From the NCBI RefSeq assembly GCF_017948595.1, contig NZ_JAGFBV010000018.1, forward strand, positions 1-64,000: DNA of 64,000 nt, given 5' to 3'. Of this stretch, positions 53,263 to 61,759 are shown piece after piece. Source of the DNA: Flavobacterium geliluteum (lineage in GTDB: Bacteria > Bacteroidota > Bacteroidia > Flavobacteriales > Flavobacteriaceae). Under the pieces are notes generated by a model. That model was not told where the DNA came from and ran no database searches. It saw nothing but the letters and a program-made list of their open reading frames with translations. How positions within the stretch are numbered: position 1 is the stretch's first letter; the number at the start of each line of letters is the position of its first letter. The translations under genes were made by a program, and so were the position numbers.

Positions 53263-54150
53263 ATGAAAAAAATTATGTTGAGTTTGTTGATCGCTTTCGG
53301 ATTAAGTTCTTGTTCTCTTGGTGATGATATTCAGGATACATGCGGAGCGTATGAAGACGTTTCTTTTACGGGATTTCCTCTTTTATGCAATTATAGCGTG
53401 AAAACTATGCCTAATAATGCAACCGCACTAATCGTAAATTCGCAAGAAAAACTGGAAGTCAATTTTACAAAACATGAAAATACTTGCACGGTACCAAGCG
53501 ATCCAGCCATCGATTTTACAAAAAACTATTTGATCGGTATTTACGCCGGAGCAAAACCTACTAGTGGTTATGCTATAAAAATGAGTTCTATCGTAGAAAA
53601 CAACTGCCAGATCGTGATTAATTATTATGAGAAGTCGCCACTTCCAAACGAAGTGATCACAGACGGAACTACTTACCCAACAGACTTTATTTTGATTCCG
53701 AAGACTTCTAAAACTATTTATTTTAACAAAACGACACAGTCTGCCAATACGATGATTGTGGGTAATTATTCTAGTGTTTGCGCTGGTGGTGGTTGTTTGA
53801 ACTTTTTTCAGATAAACGATTACAACACTATTGAGTTTAAAAACGTAGTTCTTAATCAGTACAATTTTAGCCAATACAAAAATACAACTACTGGAAAAGT
53901 AGGCGATTATACGTTGTTTCTAAAAAGCATTCCTGCCGAAATTTTAAACTTAAAAGGACAAACAAAAACCTATGGTGCTCCAGATTCATCAGATCAGGGA
54001 GGTGTTTATTTTGAGCTTCGTCAAGATGGTAATACAACCAAAATTTATATTGATAACAAAGACACAGCAGACCAGAGTGTCGAAATCAAAGCTTTCAAAA
54101 AAGCGATTCAGGATAAAATTACAGCTCTAAAAAAATACAGCTCATCATGA
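53263..54150 (+). CDS. PrcB-like domain lipoprotein
   Basis: 295 residues with a lipobox (LLIAFGLSSCSLGD). The middle (about 65-150) contains NYLIGIYAGAKPTSGYAIKM, the GxKPTGGY-type motif of the PrcB C-terminal domain, a partner of envelope proteases. The C-terminal half is a different, unassigned domain. I start at ATG 53263; the TTG at 53257 lies 6 bases upstream. Overlaps the next gene by 4 bases (ATGA). Confidence 0.78.
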   Translation: MKKIMLSLLIAFGLSSCSLGDDIQDTCGAYEDVSFTGFPLLCNYSVKTMPNNATALIVNSQEKLEVNFTKHENTCTVPSDPAIDFTKNYLIGIYAGAKPTSGYAIKMSSIVENNCQIVINYYEKSPLPNEVITDGTTYPTDFILIPKTSKTIYFNKTTQSANTMIVGNYSSVCAGGGCLNFFQINDYNTIEFKNVVLNQYNFSQYKNTTTGKVGDYTLFLKSIPAEILNLKGQTKTYGAPDSSDQGGVYFELRQDGNTTKIYIDNKDTADQSVEIKAFKKAIQDKITALKKYSSS

Positions 54151-54545
54151 AAAAAAACTTCATATTCCTTATCTTATTAAGTATTTTTTCGAATGCCTAT
54201 TCTTTAGAATCTGCCACCAAAAAGTCTAATACCATTATTGATACATGGGTTTGGGAAAAATCTATTGGCAGTGCAAACAATCCTTATGTTTCAACACCAA
54301 AAAGTATTGGGTATAACAAAAAAATTACTTTTACCAGCGATGGCAGAGTTATTACTTTTAAGAACAATGTAGAAATTAGAAACAGTACGTATGAGCTCAA
54401 AAAAGGCATTAGTGCTATCGATAGTTTAGAACACGATTTAATCAGTTTTGAGGGCACAACGTATGTGATCGAAAACCTTGATAATGAACATCTAACTATT
54501 GTAATAAACGCAACAGACGGAGCAAAGTCTATTTATAAAAGATAA
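54147..54545 (+). CDS. Exported lipocalin-like hypothetical protein
   Basis: 132 residues. Signal peptide (about 1-18) and a beta-rich domain with a TWVWEKSIGS start and FTSDGRVITFKNN, typical of small lipocalin-like envelope proteins. Coupled to the PrcB-like gene by a 4-base overlap. No precise family. Confidence 0.65.
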   Translation: MKKNFIFLILLSIFSNAYSLESATKKSNTIIDTWVWEKSIGSANNPYVSTPKSIGYNKKITFTSDGRVITFKNNVEIRNSTYELKKGISAIDSLEHDLISFEGTTYVIENLDNEHLTIVINATDGAKSIYKR

Positions 54546-54565
54546 TTCTATACAATAGAAAAGCT

Positions 54566-54573
54566 TATTTTTG
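54566..54573 (+). promoter_or_regulatory. -7 box before the ECF sigma gene
   Basis: TATTTTTG overlaps the TTG at 54571. If it is the promoter, the mRNA starts near 54580, and translation must begin at the later TTG at 54595. Confidence 0.5.
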
Positions 54574-54594
54574 CACAATCAAATTAATACTTTT

Positions 54595-55146
54595 TTGAAA
54601 AACGATTTAGAGACATATATCAAGCAATGCGTTCAAAATGACAGAGGAGGACAACTGAAAATTTATCAGTTGTTCTCTCCTGTTTTGTATGGTATTTGTC
54701 TAAAATACATGAAAAACGAAGATGATGCCAAAGACGTTTTTCAAGAAGCTTTTATCATTGTTTTTGAAAAAATACATCAATACAAATTTGAAGGAAGTTT
54801 TGAAGGATGGTTAAAACGAATTTTTATCAATAAACTGATTGAAACATTGAATAAAAAAAGAAAAGAAAGTTTTTTTCTGGATGTTTTTGATCCCGATGTC
54901 AATGTTACTGATGAAGAAGAGCTGGAAATTTTCCCAATAGAACAAGAAAAATTACTGGAATACATAAGGGATTTACCCGATCAATACCGGATGGTTTTTA
55001 ATTTGTATGTTTTTGAAAAAATGAAACACAAAGAGATCGCCGAATTATTAAAAATTTCAGAAGGAACTTCAAAATCAAATTTAAACCGAGCCAAACGAAT
55101 TTTGCAAAAAAGAATTTTGAGTATTAAAAATTTTAAGACAGCATGA
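54595..55146 (+). CDS. ECF-type RNA polymerase sigma factor
   Basis: 183 residues from TTG 54595 (191 if the upstream TTG at 54571 is used). Sigma region 2 (about 20-95: YGICLKYMKNEDDAKDVFQE) and region 4 (about 125-180: QYRMVFNLYVFEKMKHKEIA, helix-turn-helix AELLKISEGTSKSNLNRAK). Typical of envelope-stress sigma factors. Its last codons overlap the start of the next gene by 4 bases (ATGA), so sigma and its presumed regulator are made together. Confidence 0.92.
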   Translation: MKNDLETYIKQCVQNDRGGQLKIYQLFSPVLYGICLKYMKNEDDAKDVFQEAFIIVFEKIHQYKFEGSFEGWLKRIFINKLIETLNKKRKESFFLDVFDPDVNVTDEEELEIFPIEQEKLLEYIRDLPDQYRMVFNLYVFEKMKHKEIAELLKISEGTSKSNLNRAKRILQKRILSIKNFKTA

Positions 55147-57296
55147 AAAAGCAAAATATAGAAGATATTTTTTCATCGATAGAACACTTTTCGAGCGTTC
55201 CACCACCCGAATTGTGGGACAAAATAGAAGAGCAGTTGGACCAACCCAAAAAGAAAAAAAGAGCTATTCTGTGGTGGTCTGCCGCCGCAAGTTTACTGTT
55301 GGGTCTATCGATTCCGTCTGTGCTTTATTTTAATTCAAAATCTGACAAAGCAATTTCTCCCGGAGCAATAGAAAATAAAAATGTGTTTTTAAATAAAGAA
55401 ATAGATACTGATCAAGATTCTAAAAACAGTACAATAAAAAGTAATACAAATATTCAAACTGAAAAAACAATCAGAGTTTCAAGCATCAAAAACAAATCAG
55501 AACAATCAAATCAGAATGCGGCCAATCAAAACAATTTGGTTGTTGTAGAAGCAAATTCTTCAAGTAAAGTGAATGCTGAAACATCGCACGAAAAAACCAA
55601 AGAAAATGTCAAATCTGAAACTATAGCAGCAAAATCAACATTGACGGAAGAAAAACTTCCAAATGGATTTTCTCCAAATCAAAATACATCCTTTAAAAGT
55701 AATGATAATAAAGGAGTAGAAAATGCTAATGCCATAGTTTTAAATACTTCCCTTCAAAATAAAAACATTTCAAAAGAAGCTGTAGCAAAAGATAAATTCG
55801 ATGCTGAAAACAAAATGGCAATCGCGGCAAATGATAATATTCAAAATAAAAATGCTCCAAAAGAAGCTGTAGCAAAAGATAAACTCGATGCTGAAAATAA
55901 AGCAGCAATCGCGGCAAATGATAATATTCAAAATAAAAATACTTCAAAAGAGTCTGTAGCAAAAGACAAATTCGATGCTGAAAATAAAACGGCAATCACT
56001 GCAAATGATAATATTCAGAATAAAAATATTTCAAAAGAGTCTGTAGCAAAAGATAAATTCGATGCTGAAAACAAAACGGCAATCGCGGCAAATGATAATA
56101 TTCAAAATAAAAATGCTCCAAAAGAAGCTGTAGCAAAAGATAAATTCGATGCTGAAAATAAAACGGCAATCGCTGCAAATGATAATATTCAAAATAAAAA
56201 TGCTCCAAAAGAGTCTGTAGCAAAAGACAAATTCGATGCTGAAAACAAAATGGCAATCGCGGCAAATGATAACATTCAAAATAAAAATGCTTCAAAAGAG
56301 TTTATAGCAAAAGATAAATTCGATGCTGAAAATAAAACGGCAATCACTGCAAATAATAACATTCAAAATAAAACAAACGGAAGTCAATCTGGAATAGTAA
56401 CCGAAAATTTACCTAGTCAGAAGGCGATTGCTTTTACTGAAAGAAAAAATACCGATGCAACTGTTTTATTGACCAAAACCGATTCTCTGCAATTAGCCGA
56501 ACTTCATAACTTGGAAGAATCACTAAAAAACCCGAAAAAAGAGAAGGAAATAGACGAAAAAGCAAGTCTGATATCTAAAGCCGAAAAATGGTCTGTCGAA
56601 GTTTTTGCAGGTATCGCCAATTCTGAAAACTATAAAAACGACAAAACTTTGGGCAATGTAAACTCGCCTAAACAAAGTAATGCTTACGGAGTAAAAACAA
56701 ATTATAAACTCAATAAAAAATGGGCAGTAAGTTCTGGGCTAAAAATTAACGAACTCGGGCAAAGTCTCGCCAATGTTTCGTATATCGATACAAAAAGCAT
56801 TGCTTTTATGAAACCAGAAGAAGTCTCTGCCGATCGCTCACCATCAACCCGAATTTCAAACAGTACTGATTTTGTTTTTGTAGCTTCTGCTACCAATGAC
56901 AATGTTACTAATAATGTAAATAACGGAGTCATGAATACCGCTAGTTTTGAAAGTGGCGATGTAGACCAACGTTTGAAATATCTTGAAATGCCTTTTGAAG
57001 TTTCCTACTTTATTCTGAATAAAAATAAAACGACTGTAAGTCTGAATACGGGAGGTTTTGTTGGAAAATTAATTTCGAATGATGTGTATCTAAACGGTAG
57101 CGCTATTGGCGAGAACCAGAATGCGAACAGTTTTGTCTATGGCTCATTGTTAAGCAGTACTTTACAATATCGTTTGTACAAAAAAACAAATGTTTTTATA
57201 GAACCTGGAATGAATTATTATGTAAATCCGTTGGATAATCAGTCTTTCAACCAGTTTCAGTGGTCATTCAATTTTGGGTTAAATGTTTCGTTCTAA
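55143..57296 (+). CDS. Anti-sigma-like membrane protein with 29-residue repeats and a C-terminal barrel domain
   Basis: 717 residues. Residues 1-40 are cytoplasmic and acidic (SSVPPPELWDKIEEQLDQP), like anti-sigma N-termini. One membrane helix (41-63) follows. Residues 64-204 are Lys/Asn/Ser/Gln-rich and predicted disordered. Residues 205-407 are seven exact 29-residue repeats (key residues QNKN..KE.VAKDKFDAENK..I.AN.NI). From about 480 to the C-terminal F717 the sequence has barrel-like strands (VEVFAGIANSENY, WAVSSGLKINELG, FEPGMNYYVNPL). So the protein may run from cytoplasm through inner membrane and periplasm to the outer membrane. It is coupled to the sigma gene. Confidence 0.8.
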   Translation: MKKQNIEDIFSSIEHFSSVPPPELWDKIEEQLDQPKKKKRAILWWSAAASLLLGLSIPSVLYFNSKSDKAISPGAIENKNVFLNKEIDTDQDSKNSTIKSNTNIQTEKTIRVSSIKNKSEQSNQNAANQNNLVVVEANSSSKVNAETSHEKTKENVKSETIAAKSTLTEEKLPNGFSPNQNTSFKSNDNKGVENANAIVLNTSLQNKNISKEAVAKDKFDAENKMAIAANDNIQNKNAPKEAVAKDKLDAENKAAIAANDNIQNKNTSKESVAKDKFDAENKTAITANDNIQNKNISKESVAKDKFDAENKTAIAANDNIQNKNAPKEAVAKDKFDAENKTAIAANDNIQNKNAPKESVAKDKFDAENKMAIAANDNIQNKNASKEFIAKDKFDAENKTAITANNNIQNKTNGSQSGIVTENLPSQKAIAFTERKNTDATVLLTKTDSLQLAELHNLEESLKNPKKEKEIDEKASLISKAEKWSVEVFAGIANSENYKNDKTLGNVNSPKQSNAYGVKTNYKLNKKWAVSSGLKINELGQSLANVSYIDTKSIAFMKPEEVSADRSPSTRISNSTDFVFVASATNDNVTNNVNNGVMNTASFESGDVDQRLKYLEMPFEVSYFILNKNKTTVSLNTGGFVGKLISNDVYLNGSAIGENQNANSFVYGSLLSSTLQYRLYKKTNVFIEPGMNYYVNPLDNQSFNQFQWSFNFGLNVSF
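55755..56363 (+). repeat. Seven 87-bp in-frame tandem repeats
   Basis: Seven units of exactly 87 bases (29 codons) inside the anti-sigma-like gene, with few substitutions (e.g. AVAKDK/SVAKDK, FDAENK/LDAENK). The next unit breaks off after QNK. Near identity at DNA level points to recent expansion or contraction. Confidence 0.93.
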
Positions 57297-57341
57297 AAAA
57301 ATTGATGTATTTTTAGTCCCATATTTACCATACTTATTAAA

Positions 57342-57878
57342 ATGACACCACACAATAATTGGATTGAAAAAAGCGTACCAAATGATTTAATTATTGCAAA
57401 AGAATTGATTTACGACAGGCATAAATTAGAGTGCACTGTACCTTTGTCAGAACCTGAAAGCCAGGATTATAATGCGTTTAGATTTACTCTTAATTCGATA
57501 AAAATTTGTTATCGAACAGCCAAAATCACACCTACAAAAACGGGGCAGTTTGTTACTTTATGGAAACGAAATAAAGATAAAATTATCGAGCCTTTTGATT
57601 CGGATGATCCTATAGACGCCGTAATTGTTAGTGTTAGAAAGGAAAACGATTTGGGGCAATTTATTTTTCCTAAACACATATTACTTAAAGAAGGAGTTTT
57701 TTCTACTTCAAATAAAGAAGGTAAGCGAGCAATTCGGGTTTATCCGCCTTGGGACGAAACAAACAGCAAGCAGGCACAAAAAACACAACAATGGCAGTTA
57801 AAATATTTCTTTTGGATTACTGCCGAAAAAAGCCATTTGATCACTGACTTTCTTCATAATACAATTGAAAAAACATAA
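57342..57878 (+). CDS. MepB-family protein
   Basis: 178 residues of the MepB family (VSVRKENDLGQFIFPKHILL and KRAIRVYPPWDET are the conserved parts). Soluble, cytoplasmic; function unproven in the family. Its last 38 bases overlap the end of the converging response-regulator gene. Confidence 0.85.
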   Translation: MTPHNNWIEKSVPNDLIIAKELIYDRHKLECTVPLSEPESQDYNAFRFTLNSIKICYRTAKITPTKTGQFVTLWKRNKDKIIEPFDSDDPIDAVIVSVRKENDLGQFIFPKHILLKEGVFSTSNKEGKRAIRVYPPWDETNSKQAQKTQQWQLKYFFWITAEKSHLITDFLHNTIEKT

Positions 57879-58494
57879 TCAAATCGGCAACGTTATCAAG
57901 GTCCAGTTTTTCAAAAATCCTGTTTTTAAAGGTACTTACCGTGTTTTTTTTAATGTCAAGTAATTCAGAAATTTCAAGATTTCCATAACCCCTGATGAGC
58001 AGTTTTGCAACCTCTATCTCTCTTTTAGACAAGTGATCAATTGGATTTATTGACTTTTTAGAGATATAAGTATCCAAAATTTTGTTCTTTACATTAACAG
58101 ACAAATATTTTCCTGTGAGTACCATACTTTTTATCGCTGCCGCCATATCCTCCATCGTGCTCCCTTTATTAAGATAGCCTGAAGCACCCGCGTTCAGATA
58201 TCGCATGGCATAAATATTTTCATCATAGGCAGAAAACATCAAAATCTTGATCTCTGGCTGAATATTTAAAATATCGCTTATTAAGTTTAAACTACTTCCG
58301 TCAGGAAAATTGATATCTAAAATCATGATGTCAATTTTAGTTTCGTTCAGTACTTTAAAAGTATCTTTGAAAGTTCCTGCCTGATAAATTTCTGCGCTGG
58401 GAAATTCAGATTTTATCAACAAAGCAATGCCCTGCCTTACAACACTATGATCATCTGATAATAAAAAATTATTTTTTTTTGATAGTTGTGTCAT
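57841..58494 (-). CDS. NarL-type response regulator
   Basis: 217 residues: receiver (D14/D15 acidic pair, phospho-acceptor D60 in MILDINFPDG, switch Ser in MFSAYD, Lys in YLNKGST) and a LuxR-type helix-turn-helix (about 150-205, LSKREIEVAKLLIRGYGNLE). Partner of the histidine kinase 40 bases upstream. Its end overlaps MepB by 38 bases on the opposite strand. Confidence 0.93.
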   Translation of the reverse strand: MTQLSKKNNFLLSDDHSVVRQGIALLIKSEFPSAEIYQAGTFKDTFKVLNETKIDIMILDINFPDGSSLNLISDILNIQPEIKILMFSAYDENIYAMRYLNAGASGYLNKGSTMEDMAAAIKSMVLTGKYLSVNVKNKILDTYISKKSINPIDHLSKREIEVAKLLIRGYGNLEISELLDIKKNTVSTFKNRIFEKLDLDNVADLIMFFQLYYEESQ

Positions 58495-58534
58495 TATTTT
58501 TTTGACTAATTATTTTATTTGATTAAAATTTCTT

Positions 58535-60247
58535 TTACATTTTATTTAACAACAAGCTGAATGTGATTGTGGTTCCTTTTCCTTCCTGACTTTCAACATG
58601 GATTTCGCCTCCAAACAAAGTCACTATTTCTCTGCACAAATTCAGTCCCAAACCAACACCCAAATCATATACTTTTTCTGAGACCATACCCTGATAATAC
58701 GATTCAAAAATATTTTTCAAATCCTGGTCTGCAATACCTATTCCGTTATCTTTTACTGACACTTTCAAATTATATTCCAAATTTGATTTGTCTTCTAAAT
58801 CAAGCACCACTAAAATTAGTCCATTTTTAGTAAACTTGTTGGCATTACCTATAATATTATAAAAAAGTTGGTGAATTTTTCCTGCATCAGAGTAAACTTT
58901 ACAATTTGCATCTATATTCGATTGCATTTCTACCTTATTACCCTTACTTTCGGCCAGATATGCCAAAGAACTAATAATTTGATCCAGTTCTGATTTCAGC
59001 ATAATTTCCTTGTGCTGCAGATCAAATTTGCGGTTTTCATCTTTTGAATAAGCTAAAATTTGATTGGCCAGAAGCAATAATGAATTGGTCGTAAACTCAA
59101 TTGATTTAAAAACTTCTTTCGCCTCTTTTTCTTTTACCATCGAATCAATTATTGAACTGTAAATCGAAATAATACTTAACGGAGATCTGATTTCGTGACT
59201 AATCATTCCCATAATTCTATTTTTAAAACTCAAACTTTGACTGATTTTTTGCTGTGCAATAGTTAGTCTTTTTTCGTAATCAAACGAGATGCGGGTAAAA
59301 TTTAAAAGCATTATCGTGATAAACAACATCAATAAAATCAATATCACAATATGATAACTTCGTACAGATTTGTTGACTTCATATTGATTTAGAATGTTTT
59401 CTTTATTCTTTTTTTGCAAATCGTTTATTGTGTTGATATAACTAGGAAGAATGCTCTGGCTTAACTTAAATACATCTTTATTAACGCCGATAAGCTCCTG
59501 ATCTTTCTCTCTTAAATTAGAAAATGTACTTTTTATTTTATCAAATTCAGTTTTATAAAATGCATTAGTTTCTGCAAAAAGATTCGCTATTTGCTCCTCT
59601 AAACTTCCTGAGACCACTTTATTTTTGTATTTCATGGTCACCACGATATTCAATTGCTCTTTTTGTATCTCGGTTTTTCCGGCTATGGCGCTTCCTAAAC
59701 GGGCAAGAAGTCCTTTTTTTGCAATGCTGTCTATTTTTAAAGTCGAATGTACTTTTATACTATCTATTATTTTTTCTGATTCAAATTTAGTAAAATCCGC
59801 AATTCTCGATTGCTGATTACTGCCTGACTTTAGACCGTGATCCAAGACAGAATCTATAGCATGTTTTAGGAGAGAAATATCCAGCTGAGTTTGATCTCTT
59901 TTTAATAATGTTTCTTTCAAAGCATTGTTATTCTTGGTGATAGACTCAAGACTATCTATCAAAAAACTCATTTGCTTTAATGAATTTGTGTATTTGTTTA
60001 ATGCCTTCTCGTCTTTAGTATTCAGATAATCATAAAAATATCCTTGAGAAATAATAAAAGAATTATTGACCTTGATTGTAAACTCCGATAATTTATCCAA
60101 AACAGCCATTTCATCAAACTTTTTTGCAATCTTATCCTCGTTTGATGTTTGATGGTACCAAATAAAAATTACCGCCATCTGCAAAATAATAACGCAACAC
60201 AACAACGTGTAATGTATTGCTTTACGATATTCAAATTTTAGTCGCAT
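58535..60247 (-). CDS. Sensor histidine kinase with a long extracytoplasmic sensor
   Basis: 570 residues. Membrane helices at about 15-33 and 303-322 bracket a ~265-residue helical extracytoplasmic region. Then HisKA (MGMISHEIRSPLSIISIYSS) and HATPase (IIGNANKFT N-box, DNGIGIADQDL, GVGLGLNLCREI). Sensor region is not a known small-ligand fold by eye. Signals to the adjacent NarL-type regulator. Confidence 0.93.
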   Translation of the reverse strand: MRLKFEYRKAIHYTLLCCVIILQMAVIFIWYHQTSNEDKIAKKFDEMAVLDKLSEFTIKVNNSFIISQGYFYDYLNTKDEKALNKYTNSLKQMSFLIDSLESITKNNNALKETLLKRDQTQLDISLLKHAIDSVLDHGLKSGSNQQSRIADFTKFESEKIIDSIKVHSTLKIDSIAKKGLLARLGSAIAGKTEIQKEQLNIVVTMKYKNKVVSGSLEEQIANLFAETNAFYKTEFDKIKSTFSNLREKDQELIGVNKDVFKLSQSILPSYINTINDLQKKNKENILNQYEVNKSVRSYHIVILILLMLFITIMLLNFTRISFDYEKRLTIAQQKISQSLSFKNRIMGMISHEIRSPLSIISIYSSIIDSMVKEKEAKEVFKSIEFTTNSLLLLANQILAYSKDENRKFDLQHKEIMLKSELDQIISSLAYLAESKGNKVEMQSNIDANCKVYSDAGKIHQLFYNIIGNANKFTKNGLILVVLDLEDKSNLEYNLKVSVKDNGIGIADQDLKNIFESYYQGMVSEKVYDLGVGLGLNLCREIVTLFGGEIHVESQEGKGTTITFSLLLNKM

Positions 60248-60512
60248 GATACTATTTTTTACCTGGTAAATTAATCTCTAATTTGTAGTAATTTAATACT
60301 GTAAAAGTACTACAATTATATTCAAAAACTTACAAAAAACAACACTTAACGGCTAACTTAGCGCGAACGATATTTTAATTAACAGGTAATTTATGTCAAT
60401 TGCAATAAAAACAAATACAGCAACTATAGAAATCCTGTTTTTAGGTTTGAATAATAAAACGAAAACGAGTATAATGTTTTCGAAACAAAACCTATGTCGC
60501 TCGATAATTACT

Positions 60513-60520
60513 TATTTTTG
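60513..60520 (+). promoter_or_regulatory. -7 box before the pseudouridine synthase gene
   Basis: TATTTTTG, 30 bases before ATG 60551. The earlier in-frame ATG (60494) lies upstream of it, which argues for 60551 as the start. Confidence 0.5.
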
Positions 60521-60550
60521 TACACCAAAGCATCATTACAAAACAGCGCA

Positions 60551-61153
60551 ATGTTAGAAAATACCCAGCATCAACATTTTATACTTTTTAAACCTTATGG
60601 CTATTTAAGTCAATTTATTTATGAACTTAAAAGAAAGAAAAAACTTTTAGGCGAAATTTATAATTTTCCTCAAGGCACTATGGCCATTGGTCGTCTTGAT
60701 GAAGACTCGGAAGGATTGCTTTTGCTAACCACTGACGGAAAAGTAAGTGAGCAAATAAGAAGTAAAAAAGTGGATAAAGAATATTATGTTCAGGTTGATG
60801 GTGTAATTACTCCCGAAGCTATTGAGCAATTGCAAAAAGGGGTCGAAATTGGATTTGACGGTGGCAAATACATTACAAAACCCTGCCGTGCTTTTATCGT
60901 TACTGAAGTCCCTGATTTCGGGCCAAGAGCAAAAAAAATAAGAGATGAGCGCCATGGACCAACTACATGGGCCTCTATAACAGTAAATGAAGGAAAATTT
61001 CGTCAGGTACGAAAAATGACTGCGGCAGTAGGATTTCCAACGTTGCGATTGGTTCGTGTACGCATTGGAAATGTATATTTGCAAAACTTAAAAGCTGGGG
61101 AAGTTTTAGAGGTTTCTAATTTTAACATCGATGATGCTACTCAAAAGCTTTAA
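60551..61153 (+). CDS. Ribosomal RNA pseudouridine synthase (RsuA/RluE-type)
   Basis: 200 residues. Catalytic core MAIGRLDEDSEGLLLLTTDG (the catalytic Asp in GRLDxxSEG) and the C-terminal RQVRKMTAAVGFPTLRLVRV. No S4 domain, so it is RluE-like rather than RsuA-like. Converts a single rRNA uridine; which one cannot be said from the sequence. The first in-frame ATG (60494) would add 19 residues unlike the family. Confidence 0.88.
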   Translation: MLENTQHQHFILFKPYGYLSQFIYELKRKKKLLGEIYNFPQGTMAIGRLDEDSEGLLLLTTDGKVSEQIRSKKVDKEYYVQVDGVITPEAIEQLQKGVEIGFDGGKYITKPCRAFIVTEVPDFGPRAKKIRDERHGPTTWASITVNEGKFRQVRKMTAAVGFPTLRLVRVRIGNVYLQNLKAGEVLEVSNFNIDDATQKL

Positions 61154-61179
61154 TTTTTTAATCTTTTTAATATAAAAAA

Positions 61180-61635
61180 ATGCTAAATGTTGTTCTTGTA
61201 GAACCTGAAATACCAAACAATACGGGAAATATTGGTCGATTATGTGTGGGTACCGAAAGTAGATTACATTTGATCCATCCGTTTGGGTTTGTAATTAATG
61301 ATAAAAACCTAAAGCGCTCCGGTTTGGATTATTGGGTACACCTTGATGTAACTGAATATGAAAATATAGAAGAATGGATGCAGCAAATTCCGGATCGATC
61401 ACGTGTTTTTTTGATGAGTTCGCATGCTGAGAAATCGTATTTGGAAACCGAATTTCGTGACGGAGACTGGTTGGTTTTTGGCAAAGAAAGCGTTGGACTG
61501 AGCAAGGAAGTGTTGGCTCTTTTTGAAAATCATCTGACAATCCCGATGTCAAAATTGATACGCAGTTTTAATATTGCCAATTCTGTGGCTTTTGTACTTG
61601 GTGAAGCCAAAAGGCAAATTGGGTTGAAACTTTAA
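61180..61635 (+). CDS. trmL: tRNA (cytidine/uridine-34 2'-O)-methyltransferase (SPOUT)
   Basis: 151 residues of the SpoU/SPOUT trefoil-knot class. Starts MLNVVLVEPEIPNNTGNIGR; the SAM-binding knot carries GKESVGLSKEVL, IPMSKLIRSFNIANSVAFVLGE. Modifies the wobble base of tRNA-Leu anticodons in E. coli. Twenty-six bases downstream of the pseudouridine synthase gene; probable operon. Confidence 0.93.
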   Translation: MLNVVLVEPEIPNNTGNIGRLCVGTESRLHLIHPFGFVINDKNLKRSGLDYWVHLDVTEYENIEEWMQQIPDRSRVFLMSSHAEKSYLETEFRDGDWLVFGKESVGLSKEVLALFENHLTIPMSKLIRSFNIANSVAFVLGEAKRQIGLKL

Positions 61636-61671
61636 TATGTTTTTTTTTTTAAATTATGAATACGACTGCTC

Positions 61672-61749
61672 TAGCCCTTATGGGAGCGGCATCCTTTTGT
61701 TTTTTTCTTTAAAAAACAAAAGATACAGCGGACAGCAGGATGAGCTCCT
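61672..61749 (+). repeat. Type B hairpin repeat, copy 3
   Basis: TAGCCCTTATGGGAGCGGCA ... CCTTTTGTTTTTTTC ... ACAAAAGATACAGCGGACAG ... GAGCTCCT; nearly identical to 44164-44243 through the inner stem. It lies between two converging genes, where it could act as a terminator. Confidence 0.8.
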
Positions 61750-61759
61750 GAGAAAAATA

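Noticed and set aside
55726..56295. Minus-strand frames inside the 87-bp repeats (Phe/Tyr/His-rich)
   Set aside because: Shadows of the anti-sigma-like repeats; no start signal and composition set by the opposite strand.
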